Origin: Arthrobacter tumbae
GTDB taxonomy: Bacteria > Actinomycetota > Actinomycetes > Actinomycetales > Micrococcaceae
DNA length: 64,000 nt
NCBI RefSeq assembly: GCF_016907495.1
Contig: NZ_JAFBCC010000001.1
Location: forward strand, 1,488,001-1,552,000
Direction of reading: 5' to 3'
The notes beneath the pieces are model-generated. The model saw nothing but the letters and a program-made list of their open reading frames with translations, did not search any database and was not told the origin of the DNA. Of this stretch, positions 26,116-35,127 are shown in pieces. The translations under genes and the position numbers were made by a program. Each line of letters starts with the position of its first letter. The first letter of the stretch is position 1.

Positions 26116-28821
26116 TCAGGGGAGGGTGAGGAGCGCGTACTTCTCCATTGCCTGGCGTGGGGCGTCGGCGTCGACCTCTCCCCGCTTCGCGAGGAGCTGA
26201 AGAGTGCGTACGACGACGGAGTGGGAGTCGATCTTGAAGTACCGCCTGGCTGCGGCGCGCGTGTCGGAGAAGCCGAACCCGTCCGCTCCGAGCGTGGCGA
26301 AATCCTGCGGCAGGAACTGGCGGATCTGGTCCGGAACGGCCTTCATATAGTCGGTAACGGCCACGATTGGTCCCGGCGCTTCACCCAGCTGCTGGGTGAC
26401 GAAGGGAACGCGGGCCTCAGCGCCGGGATTGAGGAATGCTTCCTCCTCGGCGGCGAGTGCGTCGCGTCGCAGCTCGGTCCACGAGGTCACCGACCACACG
26501 TCAGCCGAGACCCCCCAGTGATCCGTCAGGAGCTCCTGCGCCTCGAGCGCCCAGGGCACTGCTACGCCTGAGGCGAGGATCTGCGCCTTCGGCCGGCCGC
26601 CGTCGTCGTCGTCGTTGCCTGGTTTCAGCCGGTAGAGGCCGCGCACCACCGCGTCGGCATCCAACTCCTCGGGCAGCGGCGGCTGGATGATGGGCTCGTT
26701 GTAGACGGTCAGGTAGTACATGACATTCGGATCTGTGGAATCCGGGCCATACATGCGTTCCAGCCCCGCGCGCATAATGATGCCCAGCTCATACCCGTAG
26801 GCAGGGTCGTAGGTGACAACGGCTGGATTGGTGGAAGCGAGAATGGGTGAGTGTCCGTCGGCGTGCTGGAGGCCTTCGCCGGTGAGCGTGGTGCGGCCGG
26901 CGGTGGCACCGATGATGAAACCGCGGGTCATCTGGTCACCGGCAGCCCAGAAGGAGTCGCCGGTGCGCTGAAATCCGAACATCGAGTAGAACACGTAGAT
27001 CGGGATCAACGGTTCACCGTGAGTGGCGTACGCCGTTCCGGCGGCCGTGAAGGCGGCCACGGCACCGGCCTCATTGATCCCCGGGTGCAGGATCTGGCCC
27101 TGGATCGATTCCTTGTAGGCGAGGACCAGTTCGCGGTCTACCGAAAGGTAGTTCTGGCCCTCCGGATTGTAGATCTTCGCTGTCGGGAAGAACGCGTCCA
27201 TGCCAAAGGTCCGCGATTCATCCGGCACGATGGGCACGATCCGCGACCCTAGCCCCTTGTCCCGCATGAGGTCTTTCAGGAGCCTGACGAAGGCCATCGT
27301 GGTGGCGGCCTGCTGCTTGCCGGAGCCGCGGTTCGCGACCTCGTAGGCCTTGTCCCCCGGCAGTTCCAGGGCCGCCGCCTCGGTACGGCGCTGGGGGACA
27401 AACCCACCCAGGGCACGACGCCGGTCCAGCAAGTATTGAATCTCCCTCGCCTCAGTGCCGGGGTGGTAATAGGGAGGCGCATACGGGTCGGCCTCCAACG
27501 CCTCGTCGGTGATTGGGATGCGGAGGTGGTCCCGGAACGCCTTGAGGTCAGCGTTGGTGAGTTTCTTCATCTGGTGGGTCGCGTTACGGCCCTCGAAGTG
27601 GGTGCCCAGCCCGTAACCCTTCACCGTTTTGGCGAGGATGACGGTGGGTTTGCCCTTGAACTCGGTGGCAGCCTTGTACGCCGCGTACACCTTCCGGTAA
27701 TCATGCCCGCCACGCTTGAGCCCCCACACCTGGTCATCGGTCATATCCGCCACCAGATCCTTCGTGGCCGGGGTCTTCCCGAAGAAATGATCCCGCACGA
27801 ACCCACCGGACTCCGCCTTGTAGGTCTGGTAATCCCCGTCGAGGGTCTCATTCATGATCGTCACCAGATCCCCGCCGGTGTCCTTGGCGAGCAGGTCATC
27901 CCACTCCCGGCCCCAGACCACCTTGATCACGTTCCACCCCGCACCGCGGAAGAACGCCTCGAGTTCCTGCATAATCTTGCCGTTACCGCGCACCGGCCCG
28001 TCCAGGCGCTGCAGGTTGCAGTTGATCACAAAGTTCAGGTTGTCCAGATTCTCATTCGCCGCCAACTGCAACAGGCCACGCGATTCCGGCTCATCCATCT
28101 CCCCGTCCCCGAGGAACGCCCACACCTGCTGCCCGGACGTGTCCTTCAACCCACGGTTCTGCAGATACCGGTTGGACTGCGCCTGATAGATCGCGTTCAT
28201 CGGCCCGATCCCCATCGACACCGTCGGGAACTCCCAGAACTCCGGCATCAACCGCGGATGCGGATACGAAGACAACGCGTGACCGGCCTTGGACTTCTCC
28301 TGCCGGAACCCGTCCAGATCCTCCTCAGTCAGCCGGCCCTCCAGGTACGCCCTGGCGTACATGCCCGGTGACGCGTGGCCCTGGAAGAACACCTGATCCC
28401 CACCCGAGGGGTGGTCCTTGCCCTTGAAGAAATGATTGAAGCCCACCTCATACAGGGTCGCCGCCCCCGCGTACGTGGAAATATGGCCGCCCACACCGAT
28501 CTCCGGACGCTGCGCCCGATGCACCATCACCGCGGCGTTCCACCGCATCCACGCCCGGAACTTCCGCTCGATCTCCTCATCCCCCGGGAACTCAGGCTCC
28601 TCATCCACCGGAATGGTATTCACATAATCAGTCGTCACCACAGGAGGAAGACCCACCGACCGGCCACCAGCACGGGCCAGCAAACGACCCAAAACATCAC
28701 GGGCCCGATCGGAACCGCGCTGATCAATCAGTTGATCAAACGACTCAATCCACTCAGCCGTCTCCTCCGGATCCGAATCCCCACCAACACCCGAACCCAC
28801 AATCCCCTGATCAGCAACCAT
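26116..28821 (-). CDS. aceE: Pyruvate dehydrogenase E1 component (homodimeric)
   Basis: Thiamine diphosphate-dependent decarboxylation of pyruvate in the pyruvate dehydrogenase complex. About 901 residues, the usual length for single-chain E1. Motifs: [42 protein letters not shown], the ThDP-magnesium motif [56 protein letters not shown], and [34 protein letters not shown] in the pyrimidine domain. The ATG ([11 protein letters not shown]) has AAGG upstream; the frame remains open for another 178 codons but that part overlaps the promoter and is not protein-like. No E2 or E3 gene adjoins it, as is usual in Actinobacteria. A strong inverted repeat follows the stop. Confidence 0.95.
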   Translation of the reverse strand: MVADQGIVGSGVGGDSDPEETAEWIESFDQLIDQRGSDRARDVLGRLLARAGGRSVGLPPVVTTDYVNTIPVDEEPEFPGDEEIERKFRAWMRWNAAVMVHRAQRPEIGVGGHISTYAGAATLYEVGFNHFFKGKDHPSGGDQVFFQGHASPGMYARAYLEGRLTEEDLDGFRQEKSKAGHALSSYPHPRLMPEFWEFPTVSMGIGPMNAIYQAQSNRYLQNRGLKDTSGQQVWAFLGDGEMDEPESRGLLQLAANENLDNLNFVINCNLQRLDGPVRGNGKIMQELEAFFRGAGWNVIKVVWGREWDDLLAKDTGGDLVTIMNETLDGDYQTYKAESGGFVRDHFFGKTPATKDLVADMTDDQVWGLKRGGHDYRKVYAAYKAATEFKGKPTVILAKTVKGYGLGTHFEGRNATHQMKKLTNADLKAFRDHLRIPITDEALEADPYAPPYYHPGTEAREIQYLLDRRRALGGFVPQRRTEAAALELPGDKAYEVANRGSGKQQAATTMAFVRLLKDLMRDKGLGSRIVPIVPDESRTFGMDAFFPTAKIYNPEGQNYLSVDRELVLAYKESIQGQILHPGINEAGAVAAFTAAGTAYATHGEPLIPIYVFYSMFGFQRTGDSFWAAGDQMTRGFIIGATAGRTTLTGEGLQHADGHSPILASTNPAVVTYDPAYGYELGIIMRAGLERMYGPDSTDPNVMYYLTVYNEPIIQPPLPEELDADAVVRGLYRLKPGNDDDDGGRPKAQILASGVAVPWALEAQELLTDHWGVSADVWSVTSWTELRRDALAAEEEAFLNPGAEARVPFVTQQLGEAPGPIVAVTDYMKAVPDQIRQFLPQDFATLGADGFGFSDTRAAARRYFKIDSHSVVVRTLQLLAKRGEVDADAPRQAMEKYALLTLP

Positions 28822-28843
28822 GCTCAACCTTATTTCGCTAGAC

Positions 28844-28877
28844 GGAACTATATTTCCATTACTATAGAGCGGGTTCC
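28844..28877. promoter_or_regulatory. Dyad in the aceE promoter region
   Basis: GGAAC (28844-28848) and GTTCC (28873-28877) flank inner CTATA and TATAG arms in the 100-base gap between aceE and the SDR gene. The AT-rich centre includes likely -10 boxes for aceE (TATAGT read leftward). An operator for a regulator of pyruvate metabolism is possible. Confidence 0.4.
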
Positions 28878-28921
28878 TGCGAAGATGGGAATGCCGACCA
28901 GAAAGGGCCACCCGAAACGTC

Positions 28922-29686
28922 ATGAACGAGCAGCCGCGACATTCCACCCGCATTGCCGTTATCACCGGCGCAGGCTCCGGCATCGGACGGGCCGTGGCGC
29001 ACGCCTTCCTGGACGCAGGCTGGGCGGTGACCCTCGCCGGGCGCCGGCGCGAACCACTCGAAGAGACTGCCCGGGGCTGGGAACTGGCTGATGTCTTGCC
29101 CACCGACATCAGCCGGCCCGACGACGTCGCGCACCTCTTCGCGCACGTGCACCAACGCTGGGGCCGGATCGATCTCCTGTTCAACAACGCGGGAACGATG
29201 GGTCCCGCGGGTGCCGTTGACGAGATCAGTCCAGAGGAATGGACGTCAACGGTGGCGGTCAACCTCACGGGTTCGTTCCTGTGCGCAGCGGAAGCGTTCC
29301 GCAGCATGCGAAACCAGGATCCGCAGGGCGGCCGCATCATCAACAACGGCTCCATCGCAGCCCACTCCCCACGGCCACGGTCAGTGGCCTACACCGCAAC
29401 AAAGCACGCAATTACAGGGCTGACCAGGTCGATCGAGCTTGACGGACGCGCTTACGGCATCACCTGCGGCCAGATCGACATCGGCAACACCTCGACCGGG
29501 CTCATGACCACCCTCGGCGTGAACGAGGGCGCGCTGCAGGCGGACGGGTCCCGGCGGGTGGAACCTACGTTCCCGGTGGAGGAGGCCGCCCGTACGGTTC
29601 TGCACATGGCGCAACTGCCGGCATCAGCCAGCATCGGCACAGTGGTGATGACGGCCAGCGGCATGCCCTTTATCGGGCGGGGCTAG
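28922..29686 (+). CDS. SDR-family oxidoreductase
   Basis: NAD(P)-dependent short-chain dehydrogenase of 254 residues. Cofactor motif [12 protein letters not shown] at about 15-26, NNAGTMGP at about 90, and the catalytic set in [23 protein letters not shown] (Ser, Tyr-x-x-x-Lys). The C-terminus has a tail [13 protein letters not shown] that fits the family. Substrate unknown. It is transcribed away from aceE and is followed by a terminator. The ribosome site (GAAAGGG) is rather far from the ATG. Confidence 0.88.
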   Translation: MNEQPRHSTRIAVITGAGSGIGRAVAHAFLDAGWAVTLAGRRREPLEETARGWELADVLPTDISRPDDVAHLFAHVHQRWGRIDLLFNNAGTMGPAGAVDEISPEEWTSTVAVNLTGSFLCAAEAFRSMRNQDPQGGRIINNGSIAAHSPRPRSVAYTATKHAITGLTRSIELDGRAYGITCGQIDIGNTSTGLMTTLGVNEGALQADGSRRVEPTFPVEEAARTVLHMAQLPASASIGTVVMTASGMPFIGRG

Positions 29687-29701
29687 GGGATGCGTACAGC
29701 A

Positions 29702-29730
29702 AAAAGCCCCCCGTGGAGGCGGAGGGCTTT
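29702..29730. terminator. Intrinsic terminator between converging genes
   Basis: AAAGCCC (29703-29709) pairs with GGGCTTT (29724-29730), with further GC pairs inside and A and T runs on the outer sides. It lies between the SDR gene and the leftward zinc-ribbon gene and can serve both. Confidence 0.8.
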
Positions 29731-29752
29731 CGGCGGTCTGGATTGACGGGGT

Positions 29753-30019
29753 TCAGCTGTACCAGAACCACTGTGGAGGGCTCCACATGGGTGGAACCTG
29801 GTGTCCGTTGAAGCATCCGCAGACAGAGCAGGAATAGCTGACGCTGGCAGGAAGCAGGTCCCGCCCACCAGAGGAGACACGTGCAGGCACAAAGTCCTCG
29901 TAGATCAGGAACTCATCGGTTCCACAGCTTCCACACCAGGGCAAAGCGCTATCGCGCTCGGCCAGCTGTCCCGTCGAGGGCAACATGGTGCTTCGATGGT
30001 CCGGGTTGATAATCGTCAT
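29753..30019 (-). CDS. Small zinc-ribbon-like protein, function unknown
   Basis: An 88-residue protein with two cysteine pairs, WCGSCGTDEFLIYEDF around residue 29 and YSCSVCGCFNGHQVPP around residue 63, spaced as in a zinc ribbon. The rest has no recognisable fold, and the C-terminus PPMWSPPQWFWYS is rich in Trp and Pro. A GGTGG site lies about six bases before the ATG. It stands alone with its own terminator and an upstream 18-base palindrome. Small zinc ribbons often bind nucleic acid or partner proteins; no role can be assigned. Confidence 0.65.
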   Translation of the reverse strand: MTIINPDHRSTMLPSTGQLAERDSALPWCGSCGTDEFLIYEDFVPARVSSGGRDLLPASVSYSCSVCGCFNGHQVPPMWSPPQWFWYS

Positions 30020-30061
30020 TGTTTGCCACCGTCCAACTGCATTTTGTTCAAATAAGCAACA

Positions 30062-30079
30062 AACTAAGCTCGCTTAGTT
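30062..30079. promoter_or_regulatory. Palindrome AACTAAGC-TC-GCTTAGTT
   Basis: Perfect eight-base arms with a two-base centre, 43 bases upstream of the zinc-ribbon gene and about 80 bases upstream of the divergent helix-turn-helix gene, whose product is the obvious candidate to bind it. Confidence 0.55.
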
Positions 30080-30161
30080 AAGGTTCAATAACGATACCTT
30101 TTGCACGCAAATTAAGGAAGTCCTTAGTGTTTCGAAGCAACTGGATTGGCAGAATAGCGCT

Positions 30162-30545
30162 ATGATCCGACACCGCTCCCGCACCGCCCCGGCTCTTCCT
30201 AATACGCAGCGCCTGTCGCTGGCCCGAACCCTGGCGGACAGTAGCGATGTCACGGTGTTCGTGGACGGCACCGCCGTCAGGCTCCCACAGGAGGCGAGGG
30301 ACGCCGTCGTCGATCTCCTGCAGAGGCTGGCGGCGGGAGACTCCGTGACAGTGACCTCCGTCGCCGAATCACTGACCACCTCGCAGGCCGCGGAAGCGGC
30401 CGGAATCTCGCACACCTACCTGCGGAACCTGACCGACGCCGGCGTCATCCCGGTGGAATACCGCGGAACCCACCGACGCATCAGGCGGGACGCAATCGAC
30501 GCGTGGCTCGCCGCCCAGAAGAACTCAGATGCGGGGACGCCGTGA
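30162..30545 (+). CDS. Excisionase-type helix-turn-helix protein
   Basis: A 127-residue DNA-binding protein. The MerR/excisionase-like winged helix is at residues about 70-122 (LTTSQAAEAAGISHTYLRNLTDAGVIPVEYRGTHRRIRRDAIDAWLAAQK). The N-terminal part (SDVTVFVDGTAVRLPQEARDAVVDLLQRLAAGDSV) resembles the N-terminal region of antitoxins that pair with PIN or other toxins, but no toxin gene follows. Its 3' end overlaps the converging PucR gene by 21 bases. An orphan antitoxin-like regulator is a fair description. Confidence 0.75.
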   Translation: MIRHRSRTAPALPNTQRLSLARTLADSSDVTVFVDGTAVRLPQEARDAVVDLLQRLAAGDSVTVTSVAESLTTSQAAEAAGISHTYLRNLTDAGVIPVEYRGTHRRIRRDAIDAWLAAQKNSDAGTP

Positions 30546-31736
30546 CCATCGCCGCGCCTTGAGCGCCAGGTGCAGCTCAAGGCGGACCGGCCCGCTAAGC
30601 GGATCAGCGCCGATCACCGAGCGCACGCGGGCCAGCCGGTTGTACACGCTGCTGCGATGGAGATGGAGTTGGCCCGCCACGTCCTGTACCGAACCGTTCT
30701 TGTCGAACAACAGCTCCAGAACGGGCAGCAGCTCGTTGTTGCGGTCGTAGTCCTCAAGTTCCTCGAAGTAGACCGACCGCGGCGAGGAAGCCTGCCAACC
30801 GCCGCCGGCGAGGAACTGGTACACGCCGATCGAGCGGTAGCCCACGGCATCGCCGAGCAAGGGGTCAACCGCGGCCGCCTGCGCCGCCGATCTCGCCTGA
30901 ACGTACCCGCCCGCCAGGCCGACAGGCGAAGTGAACGGCTCGCTGGCCCCGCTCGTCAGCGGGCTGCCGGCCGCTCCCGCCACAGCGGCCAGCCGCTGAC
31001 CATACCGGTGCCGGATCGCGGCCAGCTCCGCCTGGCCTGCGTCATGGCGGACGAGGAGCACCGAATGGGACGCCTCGCCGGCACTGAAGACGACGACGTC
31101 GGCCCCCACCGTGGCCTGCAAAGCTGCGGTACGCCGGGCCAGCGTCCCATCATCCGAGCCCGCCTTCGGGGGCAACAACGGACGATCGAGGAGTACCTCA
31201 ACGTGCCACGGCGAGGTGCCGTCGAGTTCCGGCCAACCCGCACACTCCTCCAGCGCCTGGCCATCTCCCGTGGCGGCAGCAAGGAAGACCCGCTCCCGGC
31301 GCGTGCGGTGCTCGGAGCCGGCTGTGTTGTCCTCCAGCAGCAGGGCCGCAAGGCGGTCAATGTCCTCGCGCACTCCCGGCAACTGCTTGAGGATGTGAGC
31401 GGCGCCGTCCTCGCCGGCGTCCTGCTGCACCCACACGTAACCGACGCGGAAACCGCGCACCAGCAGCGGTACGCATACCCGCCCAAGCATTCCGAGTTCA
31501 GGGTTTGCCGGGACCGCGACCGGACGCACCGCCGTCGTTATTCCGTGCTGCAGCTGCCAGGCGCTGACGTCCGCCGGAACCTTCTTGCTGAGCAGGAAGT
31601 TGACCCGCACGCGGTCTGCGGAGGATTGGTGGCTGCTGTAGGCAAGGAGAACGCCGTCGAGGTCCTCCAGGGAAAGGCCCCGCCCAAGGCGTGCGGCTAT
31701 CCGTTCCACCTCGAGCTCCACCTGGGTTGTCTGCAC
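30525..31736 (-). CDS. PucR-family transcriptional regulator
   Basis: A 403-residue activator-type regulator. The N-terminal half is a GAF/PucR-like sensory region; the C-terminal about 60 residues hold the PucR helix-turn-helix (LLPVLELLFDKNGSVQDVAGQLHLHRSSVYNRLARVRSVIG). It starts at a GTG after GAGGATGAGGGA. It is divergent from alanine dehydrogenase across about 300 bases. In Bacillus the PucR-family protein AdeR activates the alanine dehydrogenase gene, so the same partnership is likely here. Confidence 0.85.
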   Translation of the reverse strand: MQTTQVELEVERIAARLGRGLSLEDLDGVLLAYSSHQSSADRVRVNFLLSKKVPADVSAWQLQHGITTAVRPVAVPANPELGMLGRVCVPLLVRGFRVGYVWVQQDAGEDGAAHILKQLPGVREDIDRLAALLLEDNTAGSEHRTRRERVFLAAATGDGQALEECAGWPELDGTSPWHVEVLLDRPLLPPKAGSDDGTLARRTAALQATVGADVVVFSAGEASHSVLLVRHDAGQAELAAIRHRYGQRLAAVAGAAGSPLTSGASEPFTSPVGLAGGYVQARSAAQAAAVDPLLGDAVGYRSIGVYQFLAGGGWQASSPRSVYFEELEDYDRNNELLPVLELLFDKNGSVQDVAGQLHLHRSSVYNRLARVRSVIGADPLSGPVRLELHLALKARRWSRRPRI

Positions 31737-32042
31737 TCCCTCATCCTAGGACCGCGGCGGCGACACTTGGCGCTCCACAACTCGACAAATGTCGACTGGA
31801 AGGAACAATCGGTTCATGCTAGTGATCCCGGTCACAGCTGCCCGTCGTCCGCTTTCCTACGCGGAAGGCAACGCACACGACGACGGCGGCTCCCGTCGTC
31901 GTCGTTCCGCCCTTCTGTAGCGGGCGGTGGGCGCCCTGTCCGCCGGCAGGAAGCGCTCGTATCCTTGAGGAAACAGGCCACAAGCCTGCCGATCACCTTC
32001 CGTGGTCACCTTCAGGCAATTCGAGAGCAGGCGGAGAATCCC
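31737..32042. promoter_or_regulatory. Divergent promoter region of pucR-type gene and ald
   Basis: TCGACA-AA-TGTCGA (31782-31795) is a perfect six-base-arm dyad near the PucR start. ACGACGACGG (31877-31886) and CCGTCGTCGT (31893-31902) form a perfect 10-base stem in the ald leader, with a further CAGGC/GCCTG hairpin near 32000. The first is a candidate PucR site; the others may shape the ald leader RNA. No riboswitch class was recognised. Confidence 0.5.
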
Positions 32043-33155
32043 GTGATCATCGGCGTCCCCAAAGAAGTGAAGAACAACGAGTTTCGCGTAGCCATCACGG
32101 CCTCAGGCGTCCACGAGTTCCGCACCCACGGCCATACGGTCCTCGTGGAGCGGTCGGCCGGCGTCGGCTCCAACATCACGGATGACGAATACATCGCAGC
32201 GGGCGCGGAGATCGTCGACGAACCCGATGACGTGTGGGCCCGGGCCGACATGATCATGAAGGTCAAGGAGCCGATCGCGGAGGAGTACCACCGCTTCCGG
32301 GAAGGCCTGATCCTCTTCACCTACCTGCACCTCGCGGCTGAGCCGAAGCTGACCCATGCGCTGATGGAATCCGGCGTCACGGCGATCGCCTATGAGACCG
32401 TCCAGGACGGCCGCGCGCTTCCACTGCTGGCCCCCATGTCCGAGGTAGCCGGACGGCTGTCGGTCCAGGTCGGGGCGCAGGTCATGACGGCGCCGTCGGG
32501 AGGTCCCGGGCTGCTGTTGGGCGGCGTACCGGGCGTGCGTCCCGCGAAGGTCGTTGTCCTTGGCGCGGGCGTTGCCGGAACCAACGCCACCGCCATGGCC
32601 GTGGGCACCGGAGCGGACGTCACCGTTCTGGACATCAACATAGCCCGCCTCCGCGAGCTCGACGCCCAGTATGCGGGCCGGATCCGGACCATCGCGTCGA
32701 ATGCCTTCGAGATCGAGCGGGCAGTGCTGGACGCTGATCTGGTGATCGGCTCAGTACTTATCCCGGGCGCAAAGGCGCCGAAGCTCGTCACCAACGACAT
32801 GGTGTCGCGGATGAAGCCGGGCAGCGTGCTCGTTGACATTGCCGTGGATCAGGGCGGCTGCTTTGAGGACTCGCACGTGACCACGCATGAGGAACCCACG
32901 TTCACCGTCCACCAGTCGCTCTTCTACTGCGTGGGAAACATGCCGGGCGCTGTCCCCAATACGTCCACCTACGCACTGACCAACGTCACCCTGCGGTATG
33001 CCGTGGCGCTGGCCAACAAAGGAGTCCGCGGTGCCTTCGAGGCGGTTCCTGCGCTGGCACACGGACTCAACGTCGCCGGCGGCGCGGTGGCGCATCATTC
33101 GGTGTCCGAGGCACACGGCCTCGAACTCACCGAGGACTGGCGCCGGCTCGTCTAG
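32043..33155 (+). CDS. ald: Alanine dehydrogenase
   Basis: NAD-dependent interconversion of alanine with pyruvate and ammonia. The 370-residue length is standard. Motifs: IIGVPKEVKNNEFRVAITASGVHEF, DMIMKVKEPIAEEYHRF (catalytic lysine), LILFTYLHLAAEPKLTHAL (catalytic histidine), APMSEVAGRLSVQ, the Rossmann motif VVVLGAGVAGTNATAMAVG, and YCVGNMPGAVPNTSTYALTNVTLRY. The GTG start has AGGCGGAG five bases upstream; the open frame further upstream is not protein-like. The 3' end overlaps the converging oxidoreductase gene by four bases. Confidence 0.95.
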   Translation: MIIGVPKEVKNNEFRVAITASGVHEFRTHGHTVLVERSAGVGSNITDDEYIAAGAEIVDEPDDVWARADMIMKVKEPIAEEYHRFREGLILFTYLHLAAEPKLTHALMESGVTAIAYETVQDGRALPLLAPMSEVAGRLSVQVGAQVMTAPSGGPGLLLGGVPGVRPAKVVVLGAGVAGTNATAMAVGTGADVTVLDINIARLRELDAQYAGRIRTIASNAFEIERAVLDADLVIGSVLIPGAKAPKLVTNDMVSRMKPGSVLVDIAVDQGGCFEDSHVTTHEEPTFTVHQSLFYCVGNMPGAVPNTSTYALTNVTLRYAVALANKGVRGAFEAVPALAHGLNVAGGAVAHHSVSEAHGLELTEDWRRLV

Positions 33156-34174
33156 ACGGTGTGCGCCGCCTCGATGATCCGGTGGGCACGCAGGCTGTCC
33201 GCCGGGTCAACCGGGACGGGCCCGCCGTCCTGCAGCGCGGCTGCGAGGATGTCGTAGAACGCGGGGTAGTTACCGTCCTCCGTCGGATGCCGCGTTGCCT
33301 CGTGGTCGAATCCGAGCAGACCCCAGGCGAGCCTGTCCTCCACACCGTAGCCGGGGTCGGAGGGCAGCATGCCTGCATCAACGGCGGCTTCCTGAACGTC
33401 CACTCCCCATTTGGTGTACGCCGATTCGGAGCCCGTAACCCGGAACCGCGGCGCGGCCTGCGGCGCGAGCGCGTTCATCCAGAGGTGGCTGATGACGCCT
33501 GAGGAATGCTTCAGGGCCACAAAGACATCGTCGTCCGGCCCTTCGGCTTCGCGGTGGGCCGCACGTTCCGCATGGATGAGTTCAGCGTCCCCGAAGAGCT
33601 GCAGCGCCTGGTCGATCAGGTGGGGGCCGAGGTCGTACAGAATCCCCCCACCCTCCTCGGCTCCGCTGTTGGCCTTCCACGGCTTGGTGACCAGCGGCTT
33701 GTACGTTTCCATCCGGGATTCGAACCGCCGGACAGCGCCCAGCTTGCCCGCCTCGAGCAGCTTCTTCACGGTCAGGAAATCGCCGTCCCAGCGCCTGTTC
33801 TGAAAGACGGTCAGCAACTGCCCCTCCTCCCGGGCCAGTGCAATGAGCCGCTCACCGTCCGCTGAATCAACGACGAACGGCTTGTCGACGACGACGGCCG
33901 CGGCTCCCCTCAGTGCCCGCTCGGCCGGCTCGGCGTGGGTGGCCGGAGGCGTACTCACCACGACGAGATCCAGCTGATCCAGCTGCTCCTCCAGCTCATC
34001 GACGGTGTGGAGGATCTGCGCGTCCGGGTAGAGCGTTTCCACCTGCGCAATGCGGTCCTTGTTGGATGTCACGACGATATCGAGTGAATACCGACTGCTG
34101 GCGCTGATGAACGGCGCGTGGAAAACCCGCCCGCCCAGGCCGAATCCGATGAGGGCCGTCCTGATTTTCTCCAT
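33152..34174 (-). CDS. Gfo/Idh/MocA-family oxidoreductase
   Basis: A 340-residue NAD(P)-dependent sugar or inositol dehydrogenase-like protein. N-terminal Rossmann motif ALIGFGLGGRVFHAPFI, then VVVSTPPATHAEPAERALRGAAAVVVDKPFVVD (the EKP-equivalent lysine is in DKP), and the C-terminal domain with GGGILYDLGPHLIDQALQLFG carrying the catalytic Asp-His pair. The substrate is not evident. It overlaps the end of ald in opposite orientation, and no sugar genes adjoin it. Confidence 0.87.
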   Translation of the reverse strand: MEKIRTALIGFGLGGRVFHAPFISASSRYSLDIVVTSNKDRIAQVETLYPDAQILHTVDELEEQLDQLDLVVVSTPPATHAEPAERALRGAAAVVVDKPFVVDSADGERLIALAREEGQLLTVFQNRRWDGDFLTVKKLLEAGKLGAVRRFESRMETYKPLVTKPWKANSGAEEGGGILYDLGPHLIDQALQLFGDAELIHAERAAHREAEGPDDDVFVALKHSSGVISHLWMNALAPQAAPRFRVTGSESAYTKWGVDVQEAAVDAGMLPSDPGYGVEDRLAWGLLGFDHEATRHPTEDGNYPAFYDILAAALQDGGPVPVDPADSLRAHRIIEAAHTV

Positions 34175-34313
34175 GGCCCAACCCTAGGGCCACAGCGGGA
34201 CTTCGGCATCAGGAGCTGGCTGCAGCGTCCGAATTTGCGGACGGGCGGAGCCATACTATGATCATCTATCGGTCAAGCAGTGGCTATTGAATCTCTTACC
34301 CTTAAGGGAGCCT

Positions 34314-34811
34314 ATGTCCACCGCTCCGGACCCCAGCGTTGACAACTCGACTGATCTCGGCACCGACCTGCCCGTTTCCTTCAGCACTGCTGAAATCAAC
34401 GACGACGGTGCGCCGCTGCACACGCATTCCACCCGCCTCATGCTCACCACGGCAGCACACTTTGTGCAGGAGCACCTGCATTCCGAATTGGCTCAACTCG
34501 GACTGACTCCAATAGACCTGTCCGTCCTGAGCGGCCTGGCGGAACTGTCTGGAGCGGCCACCCCGGAGGTTGCAGCCCAGTGCCTCCTGTCTGCGGACAT
34601 CACCGAACATTCGCTCGCGGAACTCAGCCGACGGGGGTTCGTGACGGTGGAGAACGGCGTGTATTCCATGACTGCCGCCGGCAGCCGCGCCCTCATCGAG
34701 GCGCGCGACCTTGAGGATGCCCTGTTCGCCGAAAAGAGCACAACACTGCGGATGGAGCTTGGCTCCCTGATCAGCCGTCTTCGCGACGGCGGGGTCCTCA
34801 ACCCGGAGTAG
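34314..34811 (+). CDS. MarR-like winged-helix protein
   Basis: A 165-residue predicted regulator. Residues about 45-150 read like a MarR domain: LMLTTAAHFVQEHLHSELAQLGLTPIDLSVLSGLAEL, then TPEVAAQCLLSADITEHSLAELSRRGFVTVENGVYSMTAAGSRALIE (recognition helix and wing). The first 40 residues are acidic and probably disordered. The start has AAGGGAG three bases upstream. A strong terminator follows, which isolates it from the peptide cluster on the other strand. Whether it controls that cluster is unknown. Confidence 0.7.
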   Translation: MSTAPDPSVDNSTDLGTDLPVSFSTAEINDDGAPLHTHSTRLMLTTAAHFVQEHLHSELAQLGLTPIDLSVLSGLAELSGAATPEVAAQCLLSADITEHSLAELSRRGFVTVENGVYSMTAAGSRALIEARDLEDALFAEKSTTLRMELGSLISRLRDGGVLNPE

Positions 34812-34825
34812 ATCGGGCGTTCATA

Positions 34826-34861
34826 CAGAAGGCCTGGACTCGTCAGGGTCCGGGCCTTCTG
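34826..34861. terminator. Intrinsic terminator
   Basis: CAGAAGGCC-T-GGAC (34826-34839) pairs with GTCC-G-GGCCTTCTG (34848-34861). It follows the MarR-like gene by 14 bases and also lies just past the end of the leftward peptide cluster, so it can end both transcripts. Confidence 0.88.
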
Positions 34862-34881
34862 TTCGACTGGAGTGGTCCAGG

Positions 34882-35073
34882 TTAGTGCCAGAGACTGTCG
34901 GCCCACGCAGCATCGCGCAGATAGTCGCGCGCAGCTCCAACGTCAAAGAGCTCTCCCTGGGAGGCAAGCACTCCCATCCCCCGAAGGTCTTCGACCGTGT
35001 CAGGAGAACACCCCAGGGCCTCGCTCAGGTCGTGTGCGTCTGCGGCGAGGATGACATTTTCGTTGTGGGCCAT
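34882..35073 (-). CDS. Small protein of the peptide cluster, unknown
   Basis: A 63-residue protein with an AAAGGAA site about 11 bases before its ATG. The sequence (AADAHDLSEALGCSPDTVEDLRGMGVLASQGELFDVGAARDYLRD in part) looks like a small helix-turn-helix or domain of similar helical content; it has one cysteine and no signal peptide. It starts 54 bases after the stop of the dehydratase-C-like gene in the same direction, so it is probably in the same operon. It could be a recognition or regulatory protein for that enzyme, but nothing in it proves this. Confidence 0.55.
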   Translation of the reverse strand: MAHNENVILAADAHDLSEALGCSPDTVEDLRGMGVLASQGELFDVGAARDYLRDAAWADSLWH

Positions 35074-35127
35074 GCTTGCACTTGTTCCTTTCTCGTCTGG
35101 GGTGGTGACGATCGAGCAGGACGGGCA

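Noticed and set aside
28853..28868. TTTCCATTACTATAGA before aceE as a third copy of the purine-promoter motif
   Set aside because: Only the first eight bases match well; the remainder differs, so it was not counted.
28822..29355. N-terminal extension of aceE by 178 codons
   Set aside because: The extension is not protein-like, overlaps the SDR gene and the likely promoter, and the family begins at MVADQG-type sequence.
30570..32042. Upstream extension of the ald reading frame
   Set aside because: It is antisense to the PucR gene, and alanine dehydrogenase starts with IIGVPKE at the GTG with a ribosome site.
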